Shown: one piece after another, positions 26,623-35,711 of the stretch
Layout: each line of letters opens with the position of its first letter
How positions within the stretch are numbered: position 1 is the stretch's first letter
Assembly (NCBI RefSeq): GCF_900129575.1
Contig: NZ_FQWE01000005.1
Coordinates: 1-64,000, forward strand
Length of the DNA: 64,000 bases
Source: Flavobacterium segetis
Lineage (GTDB): Bacteria > Bacteroidota > Bacteroidia > Flavobacteriales > Flavobacteriaceae
Direction: 5' to 3'
The notes under the pieces: generated by a model
What the model was told of the DNA's origin: nothing
Seen by the model: only the letters and a program-made list of their open reading frames with translations
Databases searched by the model: none
Program-made: the position numbers and the translations under genes

Positions 26623-28218
26623 CTATTTATTGTTAGTGATTAAATCTAGTAAATCAATATTATTTCCTAACAAAATTTCGTTAGAATTTATCCGACCAGA
26701 TGGCGAGTCATTTTCTAATTTTAACACTCCACGCGGGCAAACCGCTGAACAAATGCCACAACCCACACATGAAGAACGTACAATGTTTTCTCCTTTTTGA
26801 GCATAGCTTCGAACATCAATTCCCATTTCACAATAGGTAGAACAATTTCCGCAGGAAATACATTGTCCGCCATTTGTAGTAATTCTAAATCTTGAAAATA
26901 AACGTTGTTGTAATCCTAATATTGCAGCCATTGGACATCCAAAACGGCACCAAACTCGGTTACCTAAAATAGGATAAAATCCAACTCCCACTACGCCACT
27001 AAATGCAGCTCCAATAGCAAAACCGTACCATTCTCGTAATGAATTGCTGTCTATGAACAGAATGTTTTGTTGTCCAGAAAAATAATTTAGCAGCAAAGAT
27101 ATAATAATTATAGCGACCAATGAAAGCATCGTATAAGTGGCATCAGTATCTAGATCTTTTCTTTTAAAAATATACAAAACACTTGTAAATATGGTAAGGA
27201 AAATAACGATACCCCAGATAAACTGACCTTTAGTGATAAAACTCATTTCAGGATTATTAGATAAAAAGGTAAATAGCACTGCTATTGTCATAACAAATGA
27301 AAACACCAAAACGCTGTGAATCATCCATCGCTCAATTTTCCATGATATAGTGGATTTACTTGAAAGATGTCTAAAGCTATCACCAGCAGTTTCTGCTAGA
27401 CCACCGCAACCACAAACCCAAGAACAGTACCATCTCTTTCCATAAAAATAGGTTAGGATAGGAGATATTATGAAAATCATTGCAACGCCAAAGATTAACA
27501 TAAACATTCCTAAATTCCCACCTTCAAACATGTTTTTTAAATGCCAATCGTTGAAAAAATAGTAATTAAGTGGCCACATATTTTTTAAATCTTTGGCAAA
27601 ATAAGCTTTTTCTGGATTTAGTTTTTCTAATATTTCTGGAATTAAAAAAGCAAAACCTAATTGAAAAAACATCACTGATATGGTACGTACTAATTGATAT
27701 TTGTTGTTTTTATATTTTAAAATAAATTTATAACCTAAACCTAGGATGGCTACAGTATATAATGTACCGTAAACAAACCATTGAGTAGCTGCCTTCCCAT
27801 TCATAACAAAACTTAAAGGATCAAAGAATCCTACAATTCCGGTATTATTTCCTCCAGCTTCGTTAAGTCCTAAATATTGTGGATACCAATATAAAACAAC
27901 GTAAAAAGAGGTAAGTAAAATTCCTGTCATCCAAGCCCAACTACCTCTGTTAGTAAAGTTCTTGTGCCAAACTCCATTGTTTTTTATTCCTGCAGGTTGA
28001 TGCAAATAGGTTCTATTAGCATATGTTATTACACCTGTGAAAATCGCAATTATTGAAATAGTGAGCCAAATTTCTTTACTGGGAAAAGCAACATTAAAAA
28101 GTGCTAATGCCATAATGAACAAACCCAGTATTCCTAGTGCAACACTTATTTTTTGAATACCATCCATCTGCATGTTTTCATGAGAAGCAATCGATATATT
28201 TTTAGCTGATTTATTCAT
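26623..28218 (-). CDS. Membrane ferredoxin-type 4Fe-4S protein (NapH/NosR/CcoG-like)
   Basis: A 531-aa polytopic protein with about ten membrane segments. Two cysteine motifs of the NapH/NosR type sit at membrane edges: WCSWVCGCGG and WCRFGCPMAA. Near the C-terminus two 4Fe-4S clusters are seen, CISCGNCSTYC and CVGCGICSAVCP. Such proteins move electrons between quinols or cytoplasmic donors and a periplasmic acceptor. The flavin oxidoreductase gene ends only one base upstream, so that enzyme probably feeds it. No nitrous oxide or nitrate reductase genes are near, so the acceptor is unknown. Confidence 0.85.
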   Translation of the reverse strand: MNKSAKNISIASHENMQMDGIQKISVALGILGLFIMALALFNVAFPSKEIWLTISIIAIFTGVITYANRTYLHQPAGIKNNGVWHKNFTNRGSWAWMTGILLTSFYVVLYWYPQYLGLNEAGGNNTGIVGFFDPLSFVMNGKAATQWFVYGTLYTVAILGLGYKFILKYKNNKYQLVRTISVMFFQLGFAFLIPEILEKLNPEKAYFAKDLKNMWPLNYYFFNDWHLKNMFEGGNLGMFMLIFGVAMIFIISPILTYFYGKRWYCSWVCGCGGLAETAGDSFRHLSSKSTISWKIERWMIHSVLVFSFVMTIAVLFTFLSNNPEMSFITKGQFIWGIVIFLTIFTSVLYIFKRKDLDTDATYTMLSLVAIIIISLLLNYFSGQQNILFIDSNSLREWYGFAIGAAFSGVVGVGFYPILGNRVWCRFGCPMAAILGLQQRLFSRFRITTNGGQCISCGNCSTYCEMGIDVRSYAQKGENIVRSSCVGCGICSAVCPRGVLKLENDSPSGRINSNEILLGNNIDLLDLITNNK

Positions 28219-28219
28219 A

Positions 28220-29515
28220 TTATACAGTTTTTAAACTATCGAATTGGTTATAAAATTGTTTCTTAATTTCTTTGTTATGTGAAGTAAAAAGTTCCGGATC
28301 AAAATTAGCTTTTACTAAATTTTCAATTACATAATCTACTGTTTGCTTCTTTGTCAAAATCATGTCAAAAAATTCATGACGCATTCTTATCCCAAAAGTA
28401 TTTATGCCTAAAAAAGTGCGATTATTTTTATCGAACGAAATTCGTATTGCTTTTTTACCGCAATTATGCTCCCAGTAAAACTGTTCTTCATTTAATCTTG
28501 GCTTAGCCCAAACCCATCCGTAAGTTTGATATTCTATGTCTAAAAACTTAGCAGAATTGAACCAGTTTCCTGGGTTATATTTTGTGGGCATTCCTATTAA
28601 TGTTTGCGCTAGCGATTCACCCATCATCCTGCCGGTATACCATACAGCCTCCACTGCAGTTCTGTGTCCAATAGCATCACGTTGTTCAGCACAATCACCA
28701 ATTGCATAGATGTTTTTGATATTTGTCTCTAAAAAACGATTAACTTTTACACCTTTTCCTAGTTCTATTCCCGAATTGTGCAAAAAGTCAATATTGGGCG
28801 AGACACCAGCTGTTAAACCTACTATTTCACAATCTATTATTTCTCCTTTATCGGTTAAAATTCCTTTTGCATTTCCCTCCTCATCTGAAAGAATTTCAAC
28901 TAAACTAGTATCTAATCTCAAATCAATGTTGTGTTCTAGTATATGACGATTTATCATTTGGCTTTCACCAAAAGGCAATACACCACCCCAAAAAGTTTTT
29001 TCGCGAACAAGAAAAGTTACCTGAATATCACGAGCTCGGAGCATTTCAGCTAATTCAATACCAATTAAACCTCCTCCAATAATAACTGCTCGATTTGCGT
29101 TTTTGGCCCATTTTTCTAGAGATTCTAAATCTTTTTTATGATACAATCCAGTCACACCATTCAGTTTTTCGCCTGGCCATCCATATTTATTAGGTATTGA
29201 TCCTGTGGCTAGTACTAATTTATCATATGTAATTTTTTCATCGGATGATAAAATAATTTCTTTTGAAGATGGAACAACTTTAATAACTAAGCCTTGCTTT
29301 AAATCTATTTTGTTTTTTTTCCAAAAATCGTTTTCATATGGTTGTGTATGTTTAAATTTCATGTGTCCCATAAACACATACATTAGTGCCGTTCTTGAAA
29401 AGAAAAATTCATTTTCATTAGATACAATTGTAATCTTCGACTCAGATTTTTTTCTGATATGAAGTGCGAGCGTAACCCCTGCAATCCCATTTCCAATGAT
29501 TACAATATGTTCCAT
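28220..29515 (-). CDS. NAD(P)H/FAD-dependent oxidoreductase (pyridine nucleotide-disulfide family)
   Basis: 431 aa from the ATG at 29515, which starts directly before the FAD motif VIIGNGIAGVTLA; the frame continues 13 codons further upstream but these add only a hydrophilic tail. The second nucleotide motif is VIIGGGLIGIELAEML (NAD(P)H), and the late FAD motif is IYAIGDCAEQ. It is like rubredoxin or nitrite reductase flavoproteins. It is the first gene of the long operon, one base before the membrane Fe-S gene, and should hand electrons to it. Confidence 0.87.
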   Translation of the reverse strand: MEHIVIIGNGIAGVTLALHIRKKSESKITIVSNENEFFFSRTALMYVFMGHMKFKHTQPYENDFWKKNKIDLKQGLVIKVVPSSKEIILSSDEKITYDKLVLATGSIPNKYGWPGEKLNGVTGLYHKKDLESLEKWAKNANRAVIIGGGLIGIELAEMLRARDIQVTFLVREKTFWGGVLPFGESQMINRHILEHNIDLRLDTSLVEILSDEEGNAKGILTDKGEIIDCEIVGLTAGVSPNIDFLHNSGIELGKGVKVNRFLETNIKNIYAIGDCAEQRDAIGHRTAVEAVWYTGRMMGESLAQTLIGMPTKYNPGNWFNSAKFLDIEYQTYGWVWAKPRLNEEQFYWEHNCGKKAIRISFDKNNRTFLGINTFGIRMRHEFFDMILTKKQTVDYVIENLVKANFDPELFTSHNKEIKKQFYNQFDSLKTV

Positions 29516-29694
29516 AGTTAATTTATTTTTTATTAATCTTACACTAAAAATCAATTAGATTTTTAGACTTAAATATATTTTTTAAAATGAAATTATTAAT
29601 TATTTTTATTTCATCATGCGTCATATAATACACCTAGAAAAAAAACTACATTTTGTTTTTTACTATTTAATACTTAGCGGTCTTTTCCCTAGCG
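29516..29694 (-). other. Long untranslated leader of the redox-glycan operon
   Basis: About 170 bases lie between the predicted start of transcription and the first codon at 29515. The leader holds a 9-bp perfect hairpin, CTAAAAATC/GATTTTTAG (29543-29565), near the start codon, and an ATGAAAT/ATTTCAT hairpin further upstream. I see no known riboswitch fold. Confidence 0.4.
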
Positions 29695-29722
29695 CAAATA
29701 TAGTTTTTAGTTAAAAAGTCAA
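29695..29722 (-). promoter_or_regulatory. Promoter of the redox-glycan operon
   Basis: On the minus strand: TTGAC (29718-29722), then a 15-base spacer, then TATATTTG (29695-29702), an exact -7 match. This gives a start of transcription near 29688. Confidence 0.6.
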
Positions 29723-29799
29723 TACAGAAAATAGTATAAATTTTTAGATCTTTTAAAACGGATTTTAAAACTGTGATTATTATAGCAATGCTTACTGAA

Positions 29800-29863
29800 A
29801 GTAAAGCATTTATCTATCAGTTTTAAACGATCTAGTTTATTAATGATAGATAAATACTTAGTA
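29800..29863. repeat. Imperfect inverted repeat with 12-bp perfect core
   Basis: ATTTATCTATCA (29808-29819) and TGATAGATAAAT (29844-29855) are perfect arms, and the match continues outward with about three mismatches. It lies between the fasciclin gene terminator and the operon promoter. There is no T-run; an operator is as likely as a terminator. Confidence 0.4.
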
Positions 29864-29903
29864 ACTATAACTTAAGATTTAAGCAGTAGTAATTTTTTAA
29901 AAT

Positions 29904-29940
29904 AAAACAGCTATAATTGAATTTTTATAGCTGTTTTGTT
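29904..29940 (-). terminator. Terminator of the fasciclin operon
   Basis: AAAACAGCTATAA (29904-29916) pairs with TTATAGCTGTTTT (29925-29937) across an 8-base loop. On the minus strand the stem is followed by a T-rich run. It lies 10 bp after the fasciclin stop codon. Confidence 0.88.
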
Positions 29941-29950
29941 TATTTACCTT

Positions 29951-30910
29951 TTATGGAATTAAAACTTGGTCAATAACGTGTACTATTCCATTACTACATT
30001 GAATATCTGGAATAACCATATTCGCCGGTTTTGTAATTCCACCACTTTTAATTGTAAAAGTACCGTTTAAAAATGGGCTGTAAGTTAATGATCCACCACC
30101 TGCTGTTACAACAGTTGTACTAGTTTGTTCTGACGTAAATTTACCTCCTGCAATTGCATGATTTAACAAAACTTGTGCTAAAACTTCTGCTGGAGCATTA
30201 CTGACGTCTTGTACAGTTTTAAAGCCTGCCAATTTAAATGCAGCATCTGTTGGTGCATAGATAGTAAAATTAGCATTTGGATCCGCTAAAACTGGTGCTA
30301 AACCAGACTTCACAACCGCTGCAACTAAGAATGTAAGTTCTGGAGCTTTAAATACTTTAGCAGTTTGTAACAATATTGCTGATTGTACAATGTCTACTCC
30401 AGTAGCAATCATTACCTTATCTATAGCGTGAACCGTTCCATTGCTGGCGTTAACATTTGTCAAGATAATTTTTGAACCATTTATGTATAAATCGTTACCT
30501 CTGCTAATAAAACGTCTGTTTGGTCCTAAAGCAGACTTTGATGTACCACCATTCGAAATTTGACTAGCTAATAAATCGCCATTAGAAACATGATAAAGAA
30601 GCGTATTGGTCAAAAATCCATTTTGTAAACCGCCTAAAGTTCCTGTGTTAATTAAACCTAGTCTTGCAAATGCATCGTTTGTAGGTGCAAAAACAGTGTA
30701 ATGTCCAGACGGATCATTAGGATTGCTATTACTAAGAACTCCAACAACTCCACCTTGTACTGCTGCTCCTTCAAGAGTACTAAAATTTGGGTTAGCTACT
30801 GCAATACCAGCAATACTTGGCGTTTCATCTTTATATTCTGAATCACAAGAAACTATAGTTAGCATTAAAGCTGCTGCGAAAAAAGCGTTTTTTATTGTTA
30901 TATTTTTCAT
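29951..30910 (-). CDS. Fasciclin (FAS1) domain lipoprotein, two domains
   Basis: A 319-aa lipoprotein (lipobox TIVSC, cysteine near residue 23). Two FAS1 domains follow: residues about 35-170 with YTVFAPTNDAFARLG and VHAIDKVMI, and about 175-318 with FTIYAPTDAAFKLAG and IVHVIDQVLIP. FAS1 proteins mediate adhesion or bind partners at the cell surface. The outer membrane barrel gene lies 10 bp upstream, so the two are cotranscribed and may act together. Confidence 0.92.
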   Translation of the reverse strand: MKNITIKNAFFAAALMLTIVSCDSEYKDETPSIAGIAVANPNFSTLEGAAVQGGVVGVLSNSNPNDPSGHYTVFAPTNDAFARLGLINTGTLGGLQNGFLTNTLLYHVSNGDLLASQISNGGTSKSALGPNRRFISRGNDLYINGSKIILTNVNASNGTVHAIDKVMIATGVDIVQSAILLQTAKVFKAPELTFLVAAVVKSGLAPVLADPNANFTIYAPTDAAFKLAGFKTVQDVSNAPAEVLAQVLLNHAIAGGKFTSEQTSTTVVTAGGGSLTYSPFLNGTFTIKSGGITKPANMVIPDIQCSNGIVHVIDQVLIP

Positions 30911-30920
30911 TTTATTTTTT

Positions 30921-31805
30921 TTAAAATTTGTAAACTAAACCACCGTAATAACCTGTCGAATTACCAATATTTCTACCAGCGACTAATGTGCTTGCTCCCA
31001 CAGAAACTCCTAATTCTTTGTAAATAGGCGTGTATAAATTTAAACCTATCTTTGTGTAATTTACTTTTGTGATAGGAAAAAAACCTGTGAAGCCTGGACC
31101 AAAAATATCTACTCCGCCAGTTGATTTTTGATTAGCGATGAAAGCATCTCCGTAGAATGATTTAGCAGCGAAGCCAATTTTAAGTTCCGTTGCATATGAG
31201 TTAGGAACGTTATTTGAAGCATAATTTCCTGCAAGCTGAGCTGATGCAAAAATTCCTGAATTCGTTTTATACATTGCCATACCAGTTGTACTTACTGTTG
31301 TACTCCTATTTCCAATGGCAATAATAGACTGAAATCCTTCTTCTACTTTGTAATTACCAAGGGGTGTTTTTAACCCTAAGGCTCCAATCAAACGTAATGA
31401 GGAAGAACCAAAATCAAAATAAAAGGGACTATATTTTATAAAAACAGATGCATCTTGGAAACCTTTTCTTTCGTTTTGTAAATCTAGGTTCATTAATACT
31501 TCTGGAGTCGCATTACCTTTTGCAGTAACGTATGGCAGTACTAAAACCACGTCAACTTGATTGCTTATTCCGTAAGTTGCGTATATCGAAGTGCTTGTGA
31601 TTTTTGTTTCATTAAAAACAGGAACACCTTGTACTTTTTCTGGAATAAAATAGACCTCATCGTACTTTTCTGAACTGAAGGAAAGTGAAACATTTCCTTT
31701 ACCTTTTCCTTGCATAAATCCACTAATTGGACTTTGAGAATGAGCTGTGTTAACATATCCAAATGTTGTTACAGCTAGAATGAATAGTAATTGTTTTTTA
31801 ATCAT
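30921..31805 (-). CDS. Outer membrane beta-barrel protein (phenol-pathway MetA-type/transporter-like)
   Basis: A 294-aa protein with a signal peptide ending near AHSQ. The remainder alternates hydrophobic and polar residues as in a 10-12-strand barrel and ends with GYYGGLVYKF, a typical last strand. Segments such as ISNQVDVVLVLPYV and ALGLKTPLGNYKV fit the transporter or MetA-like porin family. Function is unknown; expression with the fasciclin lipoprotein gene suggests an envelope complex. Confidence 0.72.
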   Translation of the reverse strand: MIKKQLLFILAVTTFGYVNTAHSQSPISGFMQGKGKGNVSLSFSSEKYDEVYFIPEKVQGVPVFNETKITSTSIYATYGISNQVDVVLVLPYVTAKGNATPEVLMNLDLQNERKGFQDASVFIKYSPFYFDFGSSSLRLIGALGLKTPLGNYKVEEGFQSIIAIGNRSTTVSTTGMAMYKTNSGIFASAQLAGNYASNNVPNSYATELKIGFAAKSFYGDAFIANQKSTGGVDIFGPGFTGFFPITKVNYTKIGLNLYTPIYKELGVSVGASTLVAGRNIGNSTGYYGGLVYKF

Positions 31806-31952
31806 GATATTAAAATGTTTTTGTTTGTTATAAATTGATTTACGAAAAAAGATTAGATATGGTTTTAAGTAAATGAAAAATATTTATAATAAATATTTAA
31901 ATATATGATTTACAGGTATTTATGATAATAAAAAATAATTGAAGCGACTATG

Positions 31953-32675
31953 TTAACCTACAGATTGAGAATCAATGTGGCCACATGCGATATGTTTTGT
32001 ATAGTATTTAAGGAGACTTTCAGGTGAATGTCCTAATTTTCGTTTCATATGTATGATAAAAAAATGATATTGTAAGCGCCATACCCCATTTTCTCTATAT
32101 CGGCGTGCAGATGTAACAATATAGTCATTAAGTACTATAAAGCGCTTTTTAGTATAAAGTCTTGTAATGATTTCATTATCTTCGTAAACTAAGAAATTTT
32201 CATCAAAGCCTCCTATTTCAATAAATAATTCATTCGTGATAAATAGCGACTGATCACCGCCACGACAGAAACTATTATTGAATCGTGTAAACCATTGTGA
32301 GAATCGTAAAACTGGATGAGGATCATCAAAGATCATTCTAAAACAACCAGCAAGATTTCCTTCTGCAACTTTATCAATGATTGTTTGATCAAAATTTCGT
32401 GGCGGCAAACTATCACAATGTAAAAAATAAAGAATAGCAGATGAAGCTATTATTGCGCCGGCATTCATCTGTGTAGCTCTTCCTCTGGATGATTCTATGA
32501 GCTTAACTGTAGGTGAAGTTGTAATGACTTCTTTACAGCCGTCAATACTTCCTCCATCCACAATTATTATTTCAAAAGATCTTTTATCAAATGCATTATT
32601 TTCTAGATGAGCTAATAATGAATTGATATTGTTTATTTCATTAAGAATAGGAATTATTACTGATAATTTAGTCAT
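31953..32675 (-). CDS. TIGR04283-family GT2 glycosyltransferase (arsenosugar-type)
   Basis: A 240-aa GT2 enzyme: VIIPILNEINNI, IIVDGGSIDGC and FLHCDSLPP, with the marked block SSRGRATQMNAGA after the first strand pair and RFNNSFCRGGDQSLFI, as in TIGR04283. This family was named after its company with arsenosugar genes in other bacteria; its real substrate need not contain arsenic. It overlaps the DUF547 gene by 8 bp, which indicates coupled translation, and it is the last gene of the five-gene operon. Confidence 0.87.
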   Translation of the reverse strand: MTKLSVIIPILNEINNINSLLAHLENNAFDKRSFEIIIVDGGSIDGCKEVITTSPTVKLIESSRGRATQMNAGAIIASSAILYFLHCDSLPPRNFDQTIIDKVAEGNLAGCFRMIFDDPHPVLRFSQWFTRFNNSFCRGGDQSLFITNELFIEIGGFDENFLVYEDNEIITRLYTKKRFIVLNDYIVTSARRYRENGVWRLQYHFFIIHMKRKLGHSPESLLKYYTKHIACGHIDSQSVG

Positions 32676-33423
32676 TCAAACTCCAGTTGTAATCCTTGTA
32701 CGTTAATTTTGCTCTTGCATTTATTTTAGTTGAGGAATATCTATTTAGAAATTCAATGACAGAGCCATCCTTTTTAAAATCACCTCCAAACCAATCAAAT
32801 ATTTTGGAAATTTCAATTTTATTTGCAGTAATACTATTTTTTGATTTATCGTTAACAAAACTTTTAGAAATCGCGGTTAATTGCTGCTCTAATTTTGCTT
32901 CTGTATAAGCACTATTAAGTAAATTAGGACAAGAAAACGAAGCACAGTTGATCGCAAAATGAATGCGAGGTTCATCCATTTTACGCAATATTTCATGCTC
33001 TATTTCTTCTAAACTATATTTTTTATTAGCTAGAGAAATAAATTTTTTCCCCCAAGGATTACTGATGTCTTTAATACTTTTTAAAGGCATGTTGTCTAAA
33101 ATTAATTTTACTGTAAAAGCATTATATGCATTAATCCAGTAAGCAAGTGTGGCATTTTTTGACCAAGATTTATTTGGTACTTTAAGTGATAATTCCTCAA
33201 GGTAGGATTGTAATTCTTTACTATCTTTTTGAAAAGCTTTGTAATTAACTGTTCCATCCTTAGAAACATTTTTTTGTAATAGAGTGTTCCATCTATTATG
33301 GGTAATGTTGTCGTCAACCGTATTTTCTATTGTACATGGAGTAGGATCAACTTTTATACTCTCTTTATTTTTTCCTTGAGAAATTATTGGTAAGAGAATA
33401 AGAATTATTAAGTATTTTTTCAT
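32668..33423 (-). CDS. DUF547 exported protein (second paralogue)
   Basis: A 251-aa protein with a short signal peptide (MKKYLIILILLPIISQG). The DUF547 blocks are LAYWINAYNAFTVKLIL, LEEIEHEILRK, HFAINCASFSCPNLLNSAY and IFDWFGGDF. Unlike the paralogue at 25892 it keeps the two cysteines in CASFSCP, which is the common family form. It lies 54 bp after the sterol-desaturase-like gene and overlaps the TIGR04283 gene. Function of the family is unknown. Confidence 0.88.
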   Translation of the reverse strand: MKKYLIILILLPIISQGKNKESIKVDPTPCTIENTVDDNITHNRWNTLLQKNVSKDGTVNYKAFQKDSKELQSYLEELSLKVPNKSWSKNATLAYWINAYNAFTVKLILDNMPLKSIKDISNPWGKKFISLANKKYSLEEIEHEILRKMDEPRIHFAINCASFSCPNLLNSAYTEAKLEQQLTAISKSFVNDKSKNSITANKIEISKIFDWFGGDFKKDGSVIEFLNRYSSTKINARAKLTYKDYNWSLND

Positions 33424-33477
33424 GATGCTATTTTATTTTAAGTTTTTAGTAAATTCAAGTGTATTAATCTATTGTTC

Positions 33478-34347
33478 TTATTTTAGTGGAAAGAGTTCTT
33501 GCTTCACAAAGTCCTCTGGAAATTTATCATCATCATTAAAACCAAGCTCAATATCTCTTCCGTCACTTGGAATATAATTAGTTCTGAATATATAATCCCA
33601 AATGCTTAATGAAATTCCAAAATTGACGCCGTTTTTATTGGGGATTTTTTTGCTGTGGTGCCAAATATGCATTTTAGGATTATTAAAGATATATTTTAAA
33701 AAACCGTAATCCCAACCAATATTAGCATGATTTAAATGTCCAATTGCTATTGATATAAAATGTATAATAAAAACATCTTTAAGATTCACACCGCCTATCA
33801 AAATTATTGGAATGTAAAGTAGTACTTTGTAAACTAGAGGTTCCATCCAATTGTATCTAAAATGAGCAGCAAAACCCATCTCCTTGACACTGTGATGCGT
33901 TTTATGAATTTTCCATAAAAAAGGTATAGTATGCAAAAGACGGTGCACGTTCCATTGAATAAAGTCGCTGACAATAAAAAACAAGAATAATGCAATAGCT
34001 TGCGGAAATTTTGATATTGAAAATAACTGTATCGAGGTCAATTCAAGTCCAAAAAACAGCAAGAAATCATTGATAATTTGTTCAGTAATGTTAGATAATG
34101 CAATGACAAGAATAAGGTTTAGGAAGAAAAAATTAAAAAATAAATAAAATAAATCCAACCAAAAATCTTTTCTAAAAACAGCTTGATTTTTTCTCCAGGG
34201 GAATATAATTTCGAGTAGCCAAACTCCGAGAGAAATAGCAATTAATCCATAGAAATAGTTATCCCAATTCCAATAAAAAATTTCATTTTTTAGATAATTA
34301 AAGTAGCCACTATAAGAATTTAATATTATATCGATGTATTTTTCCAT
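33478..34347 (-). CDS. Sterol desaturase/fatty acid hydroxylase family membrane protein
   Basis: A 289-aa protein with about five membrane segments and the histidine clusters of di-iron membrane oxygenases: HRLLH, HKTHH, and later HLNHAN and HIWHHSKK. The family inserts oxygen into or desaturates lipids; Bacteroidota members include alkylglycerol monooxygenase-like and carotenoid hydroxylase-like enzymes. In this operon it sits between a TIGR04282 and a DUF547 gene, so a lipid or glycolipid substrate is plausible. Confidence 0.87.
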   Translation of the reverse strand: MEKYIDIILNSYSGYFNYLKNEIFYWNWDNYFYGLIAISLGVWLLEIIFPWRKNQAVFRKDFWLDLFYLFFNFFFLNLILVIALSNITEQIINDFLLFFGLELTSIQLFSISKFPQAIALFLFFIVSDFIQWNVHRLLHTIPFLWKIHKTHHSVKEMGFAAHFRYNWMEPLVYKVLLYIPIILIGGVNLKDVFIIHFISIAIGHLNHANIGWDYGFLKYIFNNPKMHIWHHSKKIPNKNGVNFGISLSIWDYIFRTNYIPSDGRDIELGFNDDDKFPEDFVKQELFPLK

Positions 34348-34383
34348 TTTTTTAAATCTTTACTTAGTTGATAAGTAATTGGT

Positions 34384-34989
34384 TTATAGTTCTAATTTTG
34401 TGCAGTCATATGAACTTCGTATTAAATCGTCAAAAGTGTCGATATCATTTAAAGTTTGTAAAATAGCTACTTTGCTGTTTTCTAGATCTTTTATCGTCGC
34501 TTTAAAAACGGTTTCAGTCCCCCATTTTTTATTTTTAAAAACATCATTATTTTTATTCTTTAGGCCTAATAAATAATAACCTCCATCTTCAGCGGGTCCA
34601 ATTACGGCATCATTCGAGTTTAATTTTTCAAAAGCATTCTCTATAATTATTTCTGTTAATTCGAATAAGTCACTACCCACAATAATACAATATTTATAAC
34701 CCAGATCAAAAAGAGAGTCAAATGCGTTTTGCATTCGTTGGCCTAAATCGCCCTCGCTTTGTAATTTTTTTTGATAAGCTAAGTCTGACCATAAATCCTC
34801 TTTAAGTACTGTACGATCATAAAAGACAAATTTATCGCAATTTATATTTTGAGTTGCATTCCTCGTATGAAGGAGTAAATCATTGTAAACAGTCAAAGCA
34901 TTTTCATCACCTATTGATTTTGCAAGCCTTGTTTTTACTTTACCTATTTCAGGATTTCGTGTAAAAATAAGTAAAGCACTATTTTTCAT
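34384..34989 (-). CDS. TIGR04282-family nucleotidyl/glycosyltransferase-type protein (DUF2064)
   Basis: A 201-aa protein. The N-terminus LLIFTRNPEIGKVKTRLAKS is the nucleotide-binding signature of the family. GDLGQRMQNAF, CIIVGSDLFEL and GPAEDGGYYLLGL follow, then a WGTETVF block and the late NDIDTFDDL. All parts are intact, unlike in the divergent paralogue at 12881. Its start overlaps the rhodanese gene by 11 bp. The family name refers to arsenosugar clusters of other bacteria; the real reaction here is open. Confidence 0.88.
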   Translation of the reverse strand: MKNSALLIFTRNPEIGKVKTRLAKSIGDENALTVYNDLLLHTRNATQNINCDKFVFYDRTVLKEDLWSDLAYQKKLQSEGDLGQRMQNAFDSLFDLGYKYCIIVGSDLFELTEIIIENAFEKLNSNDAVIGPAEDGGYYLLGLKNKNNDVFKNKKWGTETVFKATIKDLENSKVAILQTLNDIDTFDDLIRSSYDCTKLEL

Positions 34990-35473
34990 AAACTTTTATT
35001 CCTTTTATTAAATAAGCACTCCATAATTTATTATAGGTATGTACGCTATCGGTAACCTTGTTTTGAACATTTACAACATTACCGCCTGAATTTTTATACT
35101 CAAAAATCCCGCCATATAAATTGAAAACATTTTTATAACCTAATTTTTGTAATCGTTCACCTATTTTTTCACTTCTTACGCCAATGGAGCAGTAAACAAT
35201 TAGTGTTGTTTTCTTATTTTTGATTTTGCTGGTTACATTTTTAGATTTAAAATGATCGAAACCTACAGGAATAGAGCCATAAATATGACTTACTTTAAAT
35301 TCTTTTGGTTCTCTCGCATCTAAGAAAACTAGATTTTTTTTCTCGGATAGCTCCTTTACATATATATAGGGGACAGTTCTATTATTTAGTTTCTCTAGCA
35401 CTTTGGGGATACTACTTTGAGCGTTAATTGTTATTGAAAAAACACAAATAATAAAATAGAGGTAGAGACGCAT
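34979..35473 (-). CDS. Exported rhodanese-like protein
   Basis: 164 aa from the ATG at 35473, which gives a signal peptide (MRLYLYFIICVFSITINAQ); the frame is open further upstream but that extension is basic and hides the signal. The rhodanese domain has LVFLDAREPKEF, SHIYGSIPV and the active-site loop VYCSIGVRSEK. It carries sulfur as a persulfide or handles another oxyanion in the periplasm. It is the first gene of the five-gene operon and overlaps the TIGR04282 gene by 11 bp. Confidence 0.85.
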   Translation of the reverse strand: MRLYLYFIICVFSITINAQSSIPKVLEKLNNRTVPYIYVKELSEKKNLVFLDAREPKEFKVSHIYGSIPVGFDHFKSKNVTSKIKNKKTTLIVYCSIGVRSEKIGERLQKLGYKNVFNLYGGIFEYKNSGGNVVNVQNKVTDSVHTYNKLWSAYLIKGIKVYEK

Positions 35474-35711
35474 GTTATTTTTTTTTAAAGATATATACTT
35501 TATCAGATGTTTAAAAGTTTTTTTTCTTTCTTGGATTATTTTAATTCTTTTTGAGTGAACACCTAAATTCATTTACGTAAAAAAGTTAAAATTAGATCTA
35601 AAGATTCATGCTATTTTTAAAATTTTAAGTAGAATCAGTGGTTATGAACGTTTTTTCTTTGTAAATTAGCTCAGATAATTATAAAAAGATATATTAACGA
35701 ATCAAAACATT

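Noticed and set aside
26623..28218. Nitrous oxide or nitrate reduction accessory protein (NosR/NapH proper)
   Set aside because: No nos or nap genes are near and the FMN-binding domain of NosR is missing; only the general membrane ferredoxin type is supported.
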